A stretch of DNA of 64,000 nucleotides from Sphingomonas sp. OK281 (lineage in GTDB: Bacteria > Pseudomonadota > Alphaproteobacteria > Sphingomonadales > Sphingomonadaceae), in contig NZ_FOVZ01000001.1 in NCBI RefSeq assembly GCF_900115295.1, forward strand, positions 1-64,000, in the 5' to 3' direction. This document shows positions 25,486 through 33,511 of this stretch, one piece after another. Within the stretch, counting starts at the first letter, position 1. The number at the start of each line of letters is the position of its first letter. Both the position numbers and the translations under genes were made by a program. The notes beneath the pieces were generated by a model that saw only the letters and a program-made list of their open reading frames with translations, made no database searches and was not told the origin of the DNA.

Positions 25486-26355
25486 ATGAGCGACACCCAC
25501 AGTCCGCGGATTGACAAGCAGCGAGAAGCCGCCCTCGCCAGATTAACAGCAAACGAAAAAGAGTGTCTGCGCCGCCGGTTGCTCCCTCAGACCGCGAAGG
25601 AGATGGCAACCGATCTAGGTATTTCGCCACATGCCGTAGAGAAGCGGTTGAGGATGGCACGTGCCAAATTGGGAGTCTCCTCATCGTTGGCCGCAGCACG
25701 GCTTTTGGCCGGCGCTGAGGAGGACCAATTACTGGTACCTCATATTTCGGACCTTCCGGTTGGCACAAACGAGCCTCAAGCCGGCGACGTGTCGATGCCT
25801 TCTGCATGGGCAACGAGCGTTCCAAAGGGATTGACCATGATTGCTGCTATCTGCCTGATCGCCCTGATAGCCCAAGACGTTCCGACAGTGCCAACTGCTA
25901 CACCGGCCCGCCCCGTTGCGGATAGTTCCAAAGGCGTCTCAAAATATTATGGCCAATGGAAAACTCCTCAGCCGAATCGGCGCGAAAGCATAGATCGCGT
26001 CCATCGCGAAACTGTTTTCATGGCTCAAGGGATCGCATCCAATATACATGTATATCCCTTCGGAACACCTGCTTTTTACCAAAGCTTTTTTTATCAGGTA
26101 TACATTCGCTCCTTATCAGAAGCGGTGGTTTTTAAATATTCTGAAGGGTCGAAACTACAGGTAATAGAGAGCGTAAACCCGTATAACCGCTCCATCGAAA
26201 ATGATATTAACCCAAAGGATATCAAGTTAATTAAGTCGACAGGGGACAGTATCTCCGTATTTTACAATGGTTCTATCGGTGCGATTGTACGGATGCCAAT
26301 GTCAAACACATTTGTTTATGCGACTCGGCGGCCGGATAATTTGAAGGCGCAATAG
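25486..26355 (+). CDS. LuxR-type helix-turn-helix protein with membrane anchor and unknown C-terminal domain
   Basis: A 289-residue protein. Residues about 15-65 form a GerE/LuxR DNA-binding domain (ALARLTANEKECLRRRLL, KEMATDLGISPHAVEKRLRMARAKLGV). One membrane helix follows near 118-132 (GLTMIAAICLIALIA). The remaining 150 residues are probably outside the membrane and unrecognised; their DNA is clearly AT-richer than the first half, as if the gene were a fusion with acquired sequence. Membrane-anchored one-component regulators of this layout can sense envelope signals, but that is inference. A 28-bp palindrome stands just upstream. Confidence 0.72.
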   Translation: MSDTHSPRIDKQREAALARLTANEKECLRRRLLPQTAKEMATDLGISPHAVEKRLRMARAKLGVSSSLAAARLLAGAEEDQLLVPHISDLPVGTNEPQAGDVSMPSAWATSVPKGLTMIAAICLIALIAQDVPTVPTATPARPVADSSKGVSKYYGQWKTPQPNRRESIDRVHRETVFMAQGIASNIHVYPFGTPAFYQSFFYQVYIRSLSEAVVFKYSEGSKLQVIESVNPYNRSIENDINPKDIKLIKSTGDSISVFYNGSIGAIVRMPMSNTFVYATRRPDNLKAQ

Positions 26356-27042
26356 CCACGAGATCGATGCCCGTATGCGAACGGTGACGTCAGCGTTGGG
26401 ACGCTAACGTGCGCTTCTGTATCGCGGCATAAATCAATTGGCGCAGGTCAATCTTCGTCGCCTGGAGAGCGTCGGTGGTGACGGCTTTGGTAGACGACGA
26501 ATTCTAGATACTGGGTTCTTGCCGAGCTTGAGCGCGGATCAGCGCCGAAAAAAGGACCCCGGCAGATTTTGCCAAGCTGTTGAAACTGCGTCTACGCTTG
26601 TCTTGATCGCCCCCCCCCCCCTTTACAACTCATACATCCTGAAAGATTACAGGTAGTTGTCTCGCTTTGGCCGGGGTCCCGCTTTCAGCGCCGGTCCACA
26701 CCAAGGACAAGTTCATACTCGCCGCCACCGTTCAGAGCCGCCGCGAGATGGCCCAACTCATCCCAATGTCCACACAGATGGCACCCGCCTGATCCGTCAG
26801 GCAGCTTTGTCTTTAGTTTCTACCGCGTACCTACCTCGCACCGAGACCAACTTTTTCAACACGATCGGGCGCTAGCAGCCGAAACGCCATTCTCAAAAGA
26901 GATCGAATTTCCGGAATGTATTAATTGCGCGGTCAATGGCGCATTAGCGTGCTGGTGCGACGTCCATGTCGCTTGGAGGAAAAATATCAGCATCTGGGTC
27001 TATAAGAGCGCCGCATTTAGTAGTTATTGAACCTGTGAAGAG
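26356..27042. other. Stretch without a supported gene
   Basis: About 690 bases with only short, unconvincing frames. It contains a run of 12 cytosines (26610-26621) and, at about 26895-26920, a fragment of the dispersed repeat (GATCGAATTTCCGGAATG). Base composition changes along the stretch, suggesting joined remnants. Confidence 0.5.
26610..26621 (+). repeat. Homopolymer run of 12 C
   Basis: Twelve consecutive cytosines between GATCG and TTTACAAC. Such a run is rare by chance and prone to slippage. No recognised gene reads through it. Confidence 0.9.
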
Positions 27043-27351
27043 TCAGTGCATTGTCGTGTTATATGACCTTGCGTATGTTTCGGCCCACATATCAAAAATC
27101 GACGGTAAAACATCAGTAACAGTTAAGGCGTTACTATATATCTCACAATTTGTGCCCGGGTACAGATTGTTCATCGAAGACGAAAGGCCTCCGTCAATAT
27201 AGTGACGGAATCCAACTATTCCTGGACCGAAAGCAGAAATGGCTCCGGTAAAGTTGGGGAACACTAGCAGGAAGATCGCCACGACGAATGTCGATCCAAT
27301 GCGCCTACGCGTTAGCCGTACATGGGAAGGCGACGATCGTTGGTTATCCAT
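27043..27351 (-). CDS. Possible small exported or membrane protein
   Basis: A 102-residue frame with a basic start (HVRLTRRRIGS) and one hydrophobic stretch (TFVVAIFLLVFPNFTGAISAFG), then a polar part with two Cys/Tyr-rich segments. ATG 27351 has GGAAC upstream. The opposite strand also has an open frame, but without a membrane-like pattern. AT-rich like the C-terminal half of the preceding gene. Weakly supported. Confidence 0.35.
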   Translation of the reverse strand: MDNQRSSPSHVRLTRRRIGSTFVVAIFLLVFPNFTGAISAFGPGIVGFRHYIDGGLSSSMNNLYPGTNCEIYSNALTVTDVLPSIFDMWAETYARSYNTTMH

Positions 27352-27500
27352 TTCGACGTTCCATCAAGCAGAGATAATCGGTCAACGATTAGGCCGCACT
27401 GATGAGGTAATTCCGTACCTCCATCAAGTCGTCCTAAGCTACCTATCTGACACTCCCGCTATCGGGCCATGACGCTGAGCCCGTTTTTATTTCCGTTTCA

Positions 27501-27551
27501 CGATCGAATTTCGGGAATGGCCGGGTTGGGAACGGTAACGGAATGGCCGCT
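27501..27551 (+). repeat. Dispersed intergenic repeat
   Basis: GATCGAATTTCGGGAATGG followed by CCGGGTTGGGAACGGTAACG and GAATGGCCGCTT. A well-kept copy of the dispersed family. Confidence 0.8.
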
Positions 27552-27877
27552 TATTGTTTGAAAAGCCGACGTTCCGACGCGCGAGATGCCGCGCTCGATC
27601 TTTTTCGTTTCAACACGTCGGGTATCTGACAAAGAAGGGCGGGCAGACCCAAAAGGACCAATAAAAGGATTGACCACCTTTCGAGATGCCTGTCACGTTC
27701 GGTTATTTCGACGCAGTAAGGTCCCGAATACACGCGCCCGCAAAGCCAATCGGAAGGAATGGCCGCCAAACGGGGGCCTACGGCCACCACCGGACGGTTT
27801 TCCATGAGATAGATGTTAACTGCGAACGGCGCGAACATCATCGAAGTACAAGCGGCTAAGATAAGTCGACGCTTCAC
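27551..27877 (-). CDS. Two-helix membrane protein, unknown
   Basis: A 108-residue protein from GTG 27877, chosen because GGGAG lies six bases upstream. It has an N-terminal membrane helix (LILAACTSMMFAPFAVNIYL), a loop with two cysteines (WLCGRVYSGPYCVEI) and a second helix (WSILLLVLLGLPALLCQI), ending in a basic tail. The cysteines could pair in the periplasm. Not recognised. Confidence 0.55.
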   Translation of the reverse strand: MKRRLILAACTSMMFAPFAVNIYLMENRPVVAVGPRLAAIPSDWLCGRVYSGPYCVEITERDRHLERWSILLLVLLGLPALLCQIPDVLKRKRSSAASRASERRLFKQ

Positions 27878-27974
27878 GACAATCTCCCTGCACCTGACGG
27901 TGTGCGTCACCGGACACACGATCAACGTCTGTTATCGGGAAGTCGGAAGTGCGGTGTCAACGTCCATGGTTGGG

Positions 27975-28050
27975 CGATCCGGCTTTCTCACCCAGGATCG
28001 AATTTCGGGAATGTCCGGGTTGGGAAGGATAACGGACGGGCGGCTTTCGG
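27975..28050 (+). repeat. Dispersed intergenic repeat, long copy
   Basis: CGATCCGGCTTTCTCACCC, AGGATCGAATTTCGGGAATG, TCCGGGTTGGGAAGGATAAC, GGACGGGCGGCTTTCGG. This copy shows that the GATCCGGCTTTCTC unit and the GATCGAATTTCGGG unit belong to one element. Confidence 0.8.
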
Positions 28051-28370
28051 GCGACCTGTCCTCGATAGGTGCCGTTCGTTCGGGTACGGTCATTCGGCGT
28101 AAGGTTCACCGGTCTGCCGATCAAATATCCGAAAAGCCCTCGAACCCAGGTCGCGCCGACAAAGGCGCAGCTCAAAAAGGGCTCCCTGGATCGACAAGCG
28201 TACTGCCACCGTAGTCCACGCGCGCGGCAAACTTATATCGGCGATTTCCACCGCGTATCTCAGTTCCGATAGCTCAGCCATCAAGCCGCCTTAAAGTTCA
28301 ATGGCCACGCTACAACGACCAACGCGCTGGTGATAGCGGTTCGGCAGAGGGGGTATTCCCCGCACGGCCA

Positions 28371-28412
28371 GTGTCCGGCCTGGGAAGGAAAGCGGACAGG
28401 CTGCTTTCGGGA
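28371..28412 (+). repeat. Dispersed intergenic repeat, right part
   Basis: GTCCGGCCTGGGAAGGAAAG followed by CGGACAGGCTGCTTTCGGGA, matching the second half of the copy at 27975. Confidence 0.75.
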
Positions 28413-28447
28413 AGGCGGGCGGCGATAGCAGACATTGGGCAACTGTC

Positions 28448-28500
28448 GGCTTTTCAAAGAGGATCGAATTTTGGAAATGGCCGGGTTGGGAAGTCGAAGC
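28448..28500 (+). repeat. Dispersed intergenic repeat
   Basis: GGATCGAATTTTGGAAATGG followed by CCGGGTTGGGAAG, a third copy within 530 bases. Confidence 0.75.
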
Positions 28501-28659
28501 AAAACGGCAAAAACCGCCGGAAACTAATATGACGGGTATCGTTTATGCCTTGCCGCGGTCGTCCTCCGGCCGTGGCCGGTCCGTCCTTGCTACCCTGTGG
28601 GGACGGGCCGTTGTTCACCCATAAGTGGCAAGACGGATAGGGGCTATAACGCCAAGCCG

Positions 28660-28681
28660 AAAGCACTGTGCTTAGTGCTTT
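28660..28681 (-). terminator. Terminator-like hairpin after the LOV kinase gene
   Basis: Eight-bp stem AAAGCACT / AGTGCTTT with a 6-base loop, 17 bases beyond the kinase stop on the minus strand. No clear T-run on that strand. Confidence 0.5.
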
Positions 28682-28697
28682 GTGAGAGGCTAGCCCC

Positions 28698-30209
28698 TTA
28701 GTTCCTTTCTTCGGCTCGATCATGCTGCTCGTTGTCGTTGTCGTTGTCGGCGCTGTCGACCAACGGTGCGACGGCTTCGAACACGACGCCGCCAGGAAGG
28801 TATGAGATTTTAGCTGTTCCGCCGGTTTCGTGCGCCAAAACACGCTGGATGAGCTGTGTTCCAAAGCTGGTCCGTGTCGGCGGTTCAACCGGTGGGCCTC
28901 CTGACTCTACCCAAGTGAGGTGGAGATCATGCGGTTGCCAGCCGTCCATGACCTTCCAGCTCAGATCAATCACCCCATCGGCGGTCGATAGCGCGCCATA
29001 TTTTGCGGCGTTGGTTGCAAGCTCATGGAGGGCAAGGGCGAATGCGACGACAAGGCGTGGCGGGAGCTGAAGGTCCTTGCCGGAAAGCTTGAACCGTTGA
29101 CCGTCTTCCACCCCGAAGGGGATAAGCGTGCGCTCAACCAGCGCACGCAGAGACGTGCTCTCGAACCTGCCACTGATCAGCAAGTCATTCGCGGCCGACA
29201 TCGCGTGTATGCGTGCTTCCAGCGTCGTGCCGGCCTCCTCCACAGAGGTCGCCCGGCGCATCGTTTGCGAGACGATCGCCTGCAGGGACGCAAGCGTGTT
29301 CTTCACCCGGTGGCTTAGCTCATTAGCCAAGAGGGTCCGATGCTCCTCAGCGCGCCTCCGTGCGGTCACGTCCTGGGTCGTCCCGACGAGTGCCAACGGT
29401 TTGCCATCGGCGCGGTAGCTCGCCTGTCCCCGGATCTGTACCCAGCGCTCCTCGCCTGCCGGCGTCTGCAAGCGGTACTCAAGGTCCAGCAGCGATCGGT
29501 CGCGTACGGCGCGCTCTATGCCGTCGACCTGCATCTGCCGGTCTTCCGGATGGATCGACTCTCGCAGTTCGTCGAGGGTCAGAGGATCGGTCGGGGCACG
29601 ACCGCATATCCTCTTGCACTCGGCAGATGCCGTCAGCCGGTACGTATCGAGATTGATGCTCCAGGCCCCCAGGCGACCGGCATCCAGGGCGAATTGAAGC
29701 CGCTGCTCGCTCTCCTGAAGCTCGGCAATGCGGCGTTCTACCTCTGCTTCGAGGGCATCGCGATCGAGCTGAAGATTGACGAGGCGTTCGCGCTCAAGAG
29801 TGACGTCGTACTGCGAGGCGAAGAAATAGAGCAGCCCCCCGTCGTCGTTAAACACGGGCGAAACCAGCAACCGGTTCCAGAAATGTGTGCCGTCCTTCTT
29901 GTAGTTTAGCAGGTCAAGTTCGATCGACTCCCGCGCACGTATCGCGTCCCGCACCCGGCCGACGTCGGCCATGTCCGTGTTCGGTCCCTGCAGAAACCGG
30001 CAGTTGCGCCCCATGATCTCGCTGCGGGCATAACCGGTCAGCTTCCCAAAGGCGTCGTTCACAAACACGATGGGATTGTCGGGCAACCGGGGGTCGGTGA
30101 TGATCATCGGCATGCGCGTTGCCCGCACGGCCGAGGCAAAAGGGTCAGATCCGCCATCGCCGCGCGTCAGTTCGCGGACGATCCGCGCTTCTTCCTGGAT
30201 ATCTCGCAC
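28698..30209 (-). CDS. LOV-PAS-HWE histidine kinase (blue-light sensor)
   Basis: A 503-residue cytoplasmic sensor kinase. Residues about 25-140 form a LOV domain with the full flavin motif GRNCRFLQ (photoactive Cys70), the flavin-contacting asparagines in LLNYKKDGTHFWNR and Gln133 (ASQYDVT). A linker coiled coil leads to a PAS domain (about 170-285). The kinase core follows: His300 in ELSHRVKNTLASLQ, N-box HELATNAAKYGAL and LTWVESGGPP, the signature of HWE kinases. GTG 30209 has GGAG upstream. It is divergent from a single-domain response regulator, like LovK-LovR of Caulobacter; such kinases feed the PhyR/EcfG general stress response. That role is inferred. Confidence 0.93.
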   Translation of the reverse strand: MRDIQEEARIVRELTRGDGGSDPFASAVRATRMPMIITDPRLPDNPIVFVNDAFGKLTGYARSEIMGRNCRFLQGPNTDMADVGRVRDAIRARESIELDLLNYKKDGTHFWNRLLVSPVFNDDGGLLYFFASQYDVTLERERLVNLQLDRDALEAEVERRIAELQESEQRLQFALDAGRLGAWSINLDTYRLTASAECKRICGRAPTDPLTLDELRESIHPEDRQMQVDGIERAVRDRSLLDLEYRLQTPAGEERWVQIRGQASYRADGKPLALVGTTQDVTARRRAEEHRTLLANELSHRVKNTLASLQAIVSQTMRRATSVEEAGTTLEARIHAMSAANDLLISGRFESTSLRALVERTLIPFGVEDGQRFKLSGKDLQLPPRLVVAFALALHELATNAAKYGALSTADGVIDLSWKVMDGWQPHDLHLTWVESGGPPVEPPTRTSFGTQLIQRVLAHETGGTAKISYLPGGVVFEAVAPLVDSADNDNDNEQHDRAEERN

Positions 30210-30442
30210 ACGTCACTCCGTTCGCGCGCTCAACGGGCCTTATGTCGTTGGACGCTATGTTTTTTAGTCCTTTAGTGTCAGTAGACAACGATGACCATTG
30301 TGACAAAACTACTCGGTTAGTAGCCTGCAAACGACACCTGGCATGGCCCGCAAATGCGGCCATGCCGCAGTCGCATTCTAAGAAATCAACCAAAAATCCT
30401 CGCGCGCCGCAACTCTGCTTATGGCGGGAGGGTTAGGGCTCC

Positions 30443-30850
30443 ATGACCCTTTCAACCGTACCCTACGCCCTCGTTGTCGATGATGATCCGCTCATCATGA
30501 TGGATACGACTGCCATCCTCGAAGACGCCGGATTCCGCTTCTACGAAGCCATGGACGGCGACGAGGCAAAGCGCGTCTTAGCCACCAACTGGGAAAGCAT
30601 CGTACTGCTGTTCTCTGACGTCGACATGCCCGGCGATACCAACGGTTTTGCGTTGGCGCGGCATGTCGCCGAACGCTGGCCTGCGATCGAAATCGTCATC
30701 GCTTCCGGTCATGTTCTACCGAAAGCGGGCGAGATGCCCGAAAAGGCTACGTTCATCTCCAAGCCGTTCAACAAGCACATGGTACACGAGCATTTGCGGA
30801 ACATGCTCCCGGACAACAAGTTACCGGAGCCGCTTAAAAAGGCGGTTTGA
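30443..30850 (+). CDS. Single-domain response regulator
   Basis: A 135-residue receiver without output domain. The acidic pocket (VVDDDP, Asp13-15), phospho-acceptor Asp59 (FSDVDMPG), Ser88 (IASGH) and Lys107 (ISKPF) are all present. It is divergent from the LOV kinase gene, 233 bases apart. By analogy with LovR it probably takes phosphate from the kinase, either as sink or as brake on the stress response. Partner assignment is by context. Confidence 0.9.
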   Translation: MTLSTVPYALVVDDDPLIMMDTTAILEDAGFRFYEAMDGDEAKRVLATNWESIVLLFSDVDMPGDTNGFALARHVAERWPAIEIVIASGHVLPKAGEMPEKATFISKPFNKHMVHEHLRNMLPDNKLPEPLKKAV

Positions 30851-30906
30851 TCAACGACAAAGCTTATTGGTTTAAATTGAAATGGTCGAGATGGGGAGGA
30901 ATTATA

Positions 30907-31050
30907 TCAATGTCGAACGATCGGGATCACGTTGATTGCGGAAGCTAGCAACGCACCAACGACCGTGAGGCCGAGGTCGTCCGCGAGTTGTAGTAACACT
31001 TCCAATTCGTCCTTCAAATCTTGGGCCGTCAACGGGTTATCGGAGCTCAT
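30907..31050 (-). CDS. Small helical protein, 47 residues
   Basis: Too short for usual gene calling but coding-like: MSSDNPLTAQDLKDELEVLL, then QLADDLGLTVVGALLASAIN. The regular amphipathic helix pattern suggests a small folded or partner-binding protein. No good ribosome site is visible. It stands between the response regulator (plus) and the TonB-like gene (minus). Function unknown. Confidence 0.5.
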   Translation of the reverse strand: MSSDNPLTAQDLKDELEVLLQLADDLGLTVVGALLASAINVIPIVRH

Positions 31051-31248
31051 AGAGACAGCATATCTGTCTTAACCCGGCGACGTCGATAGTATGGATGCGC
31101 GACGCTTGCTGCGATTTCTACTACTGCTCGTAAGCTATCATAACGGATGGCGGCCATCGGGAGATCTGATCGCATGCCCAAACGTCCGAATTTGGGCAAT
31201 TTTGACCGTTCGGCGTTCTCGCAGATGAACGCCAATTGAGAAGCCTGT

Positions 31249-31270
31249 GGCGTTCCCAATCAGGAACGCC
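31249..31270 (-). terminator. Hairpin after the TonB-like gene
   Basis: Perfect 8-bp stem GGCGTTCC / GGAACGCC with a 6-base loop, 17 bases beyond the stop of the minus-strand gene. A T-run is lacking. Related hairpins occur near 10560 and 21080. Confidence 0.45.
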
Positions 31271-31286
31271 AGCCAGGCAGTGCTCG

Positions 31287-32378
31287 TTACCGGGTGCTCT
31301 TCAGCGGAAGCTTGAACTTGACCCGCTGAACACAGCCTCGACGGCCTGAATCGCTTTCTACTACCCGTGCATTGGAAAGCGCATTGCGCGCGGTATCGCC
31401 GAACGCCTCGTCCGGTTCAGAACCTAGAACCCTTACGTTCCCTACCGCTCCCCATGGCGCCGTATCATAGCCAATTACGGCCGCCCCTTCGATCCCGCGG
31501 CGCCAGAACGCTCTGGGGTAGGCGCTTCCGTCGAGAAGACCCGGGATCGATTTGGGATCCACGATACAACCCGGCTGGTCTCCAGTATCCAGGGGCGTGT
31601 CTGGCACCGGTACGGGGGCCGCCAGGTTGGCGCTGCCGTTATGGTAGAAGTGATAGGTGCATCCGTGAAAACCCGCTCCCGGCTCATAGCGGTTGGCCAG
31701 CAAAGCTTCTCGACCGGCGCGCTCGAGCCCTGTATCGCCGGACGTACCCAATGTCTGGACGTTTCCAGGCTTACCCGCGGCGTTCACGTCGAATGCCAGA
31801 AACACCCAAGCTGGTCGGCGCGCCGGTTGCGGCAGCTTTTCGAAGGCCGGCAGGTTAAGACGCCGGTACTGGCCTGGTTCGCGGGGGCAGTTTGAGTCTG
31901 CGGGGCGAACTCGTTCAAACAGGGCAGGCGCGAACCCTGTGGAGTCCGGACGGCTCGCCAGCTCGTACAAATTCCGCATCGACGCCTTCTCGATCAGCGT
32001 GACCGATGCTTTGAAGGACACGCTGCATTTCGCCTGCGGCATTCCGGTTGGAAAGCTCGAAGCCGCCAGCGCAGGGGCAAGATCGCTCGTGTCGACATAC
32101 CAACCCGGCAATTCCGTCATATCACGGCGGATCGTGCGAGCACGTCCCTGCGCATCGATTACGAAGGAGAACCGATATGTGGGTGAGGGGCTTCCGGTAA
32201 TAGCGAGACCGTAACGCGTCGCAACTGCCGTGAAAGGCCGAACGATACTATCGGCTGCTATCGGCTGCCCTGAACAGGTGACATCCCTGGCGGTGAACGA
32301 CACGACCTCCGTTCGCTGGGTTGCGAACGGTACCAGGGGGGCGGGGACACTGAGCAGCGCGAGCATCGCAACAGGCAT
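31287..32378 (-). CDS. Periplasmic protein with TonB C-terminal-like domain
   Basis: A 363-residue exported protein (signal-like MPVAMLALLSVPAPLVPFA; GGAG before ATG 32378). The last 95 residues match the TonB C-terminal fold: YPRAFWRRGIEGAAVIGYDT, VRVLGSEPDEAFGDTARNALSNAR and VKFKLPL. A related repeat lies around 180-240 (VFLAFDVNAAGKPGNVQTLG, ERAGREALLANRYEP). There is no N-terminal membrane anchor as in true TonB, so it may bind receptors or peptidoglycan rather than transduce energy. It stands alone. Confidence 0.72.
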   Translation of the reverse strand: MPVAMLALLSVPAPLVPFATQRTEVVSFTARDVTCSGQPIAADSIVRPFTAVATRYGLAITGSPSPTYRFSFVIDAQGRARTIRRDMTELPGWYVDTSDLAPALAASSFPTGMPQAKCSVSFKASVTLIEKASMRNLYELASRPDSTGFAPALFERVRPADSNCPREPGQYRRLNLPAFEKLPQPARRPAWVFLAFDVNAAGKPGNVQTLGTSGDTGLERAGREALLANRYEPGAGFHGCTYHFYHNGSANLAAPVPVPDTPLDTGDQPGCIVDPKSIPGLLDGSAYPRAFWRRGIEGAAVIGYDTAPWGAVGNVRVLGSEPDEAFGDTARNALSNARVVESDSGRRGCVQRVKFKLPLKSTR

Positions 32379-32566
32379 GGCGTGATCTCCAAATTTACGA
32401 CATCGGTTATCCCGCTGGCGGCAACGTGGCTAGCGATCTCACCAATGAATCATCCTCGGCGGCCACAGATCATAGCCGGCCTGGATTTCCACTTTCTCAA
32501 AACACGTTCTCATTGTTCATTCTCATTGAACGCCAACATTGTTGGCTAGCTGAGAAGGGTCGAACC

Positions 32567-32779
32567 ATGACGATCGACGACGCACTGCGCGCTTATGCCT
32601 CAGGACACAGTTCGGCCAAGGAAACGAAGGACCGTACCGGGCTGGATTATGCTCAAGTCCTGTACGGTCTTGGCCGGCTGAACCTTCGCGTACCACCGCC
32701 CGCCTTCGGCGGCCCCAACGGCGACGCGCTGGGTGAGAGCGCAGATTGCTTCACCGCGTTCCTGAAGCAGTCGCGCTGA
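32567..32779 (+). CDS. Small protein upstream of a resolvase
   Basis: A 70-residue protein (MTIDDALRAYASGHSSAKET, then TGLDYAQVLYGLGRLNLRVP). The first 45 residues look like a small helix-turn-helix; the rest is polar. GAGAAGGG precedes ATG 32567. It ends 18 bases before the resolvase gene on the same strand, so co-transcription and a recombination-control role are plausible but unproven. Not recognised. Confidence 0.6.
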   Translation: MTIDDALRAYASGHSSAKETKDRTGLDYAQVLYGLGRLNLRVPPPAFGGPNGDALGESADCFTAFLKQSR

Positions 32780-32797
32780 CATGGCGGATCCCCGCTG

Positions 32798-33367
32798 ATG
32801 CTCATCGGATATGCCCGGGTCTCGACCTCGGACCAGAATTTGACGCTGCAAACGGACGCTCCGACCGCTGCGGGATGCGAGCGGATCTGCATTGACACGG
32901 CGAGTGGGGCGAAAGCCGACCGTCCAGGTTTGTCGGAAGCGTTGAACGTAGCCCGCCGGGGCGACACGCTCGTCGTCTGGAAGCTCGACCGCCTCGGCCG
33001 TTCGATGAAGGGCCTTGTCGAACTGGCGGCTGACCTTGCTACCCGCGGTATCGAGTTACGGTCCCTGACCGACGGGATCGACACAGCGACGCCGACCGGC
33101 CGGTTGCTCTTTCACATTCTGGCATCGATCGCAGAAATGGGGCGTGAGCTGATCCGCGAACGAACAATGGCCGGGCTACTGGCAGCCCGTGGCAAGAACG
33201 GGCCCGGCAGGGGGCGCAAGTCGGTCCTGACGCCAAAAAAGAGGGCCACGGCTATGAAGCTGCTCGCTGCGGGCGATCGTCCCCGGGACGTAGCCGAAGC
33301 GATCGGCGTCTCGGTCGCAACCTTTTACAGGCATTTTCCGGCTGGTGGCAGCGAGCCGGGCCCTTGA
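32798..33367 (+). CDS. Serine resolvase/invertase (Tn3/Hin type)
   Basis: A 189-residue small serine recombinase, apparently intact: catalytic Ser in IGYARVSTSDQNL, VWKLDRLGRSMKGLVELA, FHILASIAEMGRELIRERT and a C-terminal Hin-like helix-turn-helix (AMKLLAAGDRPRDVAEAIGVSVATFYRHFP). No transposase or invertible segment is obvious beside it. A long perfect hairpin follows the gene. Confidence 0.92.
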   Translation: MLIGYARVSTSDQNLTLQTDAPTAAGCERICIDTASGAKADRPGLSEALNVARRGDTLVVWKLDRLGRSMKGLVELAADLATRGIELRSLTDGIDTATPTGRLLFHILASIAEMGRELIRERTMAGLLAARGKNGPGRGRKSVLTPKKRATAMKLLAAGDRPRDVAEAIGVSVATFYRHFPAGGSEPGP

Positions 33368-33421
33368 AGACCCGCTACCTGCGCATCGTGCCCTTTAGTG
33401 GCCATGATCGCCGTCTGATGA

Positions 33422-33452
33422 CCCTGGAGGCCCTGAGGACGCGCCTCCAGGG
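33422..33452 (+). terminator. Hairpin between convergent resolvase and MucR-like genes
   Basis: Perfect 10-bp stem CCCTGGAGGC / GCCTCCAGGG with an 11-base loop, between the convergent genes. Likely a bidirectional terminator. Confidence 0.6.
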
Positions 33453-33511
33453 ACGTAGACTGCATTTCCACAGGGGCTCGGCTCCCGTTTTCCGGGAAGC
33501 TATGCCATGGC

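Larger units (their letters stand above)
27878..28659. other. Gap carrying several dispersed repeats
   Basis: About 780 bases without a supported gene. At least three copies of the dispersed repeat lie here (27975, 28371, 28448). Short frames open on both strands have no ribosome sites or motifs. Confidence 0.55.

Noticed and set aside
26657..26875. A 72-codon plus-strand frame
   Set aside because: Biased composition, no ribosome site, and it begins right behind the poly-C stretch; no protein family features.
28281..28888. Open frames downstream of the LOV kinase
   Set aside because: They cross dispersed repeats or the kinase itself in other frames and lack ribosome sites.
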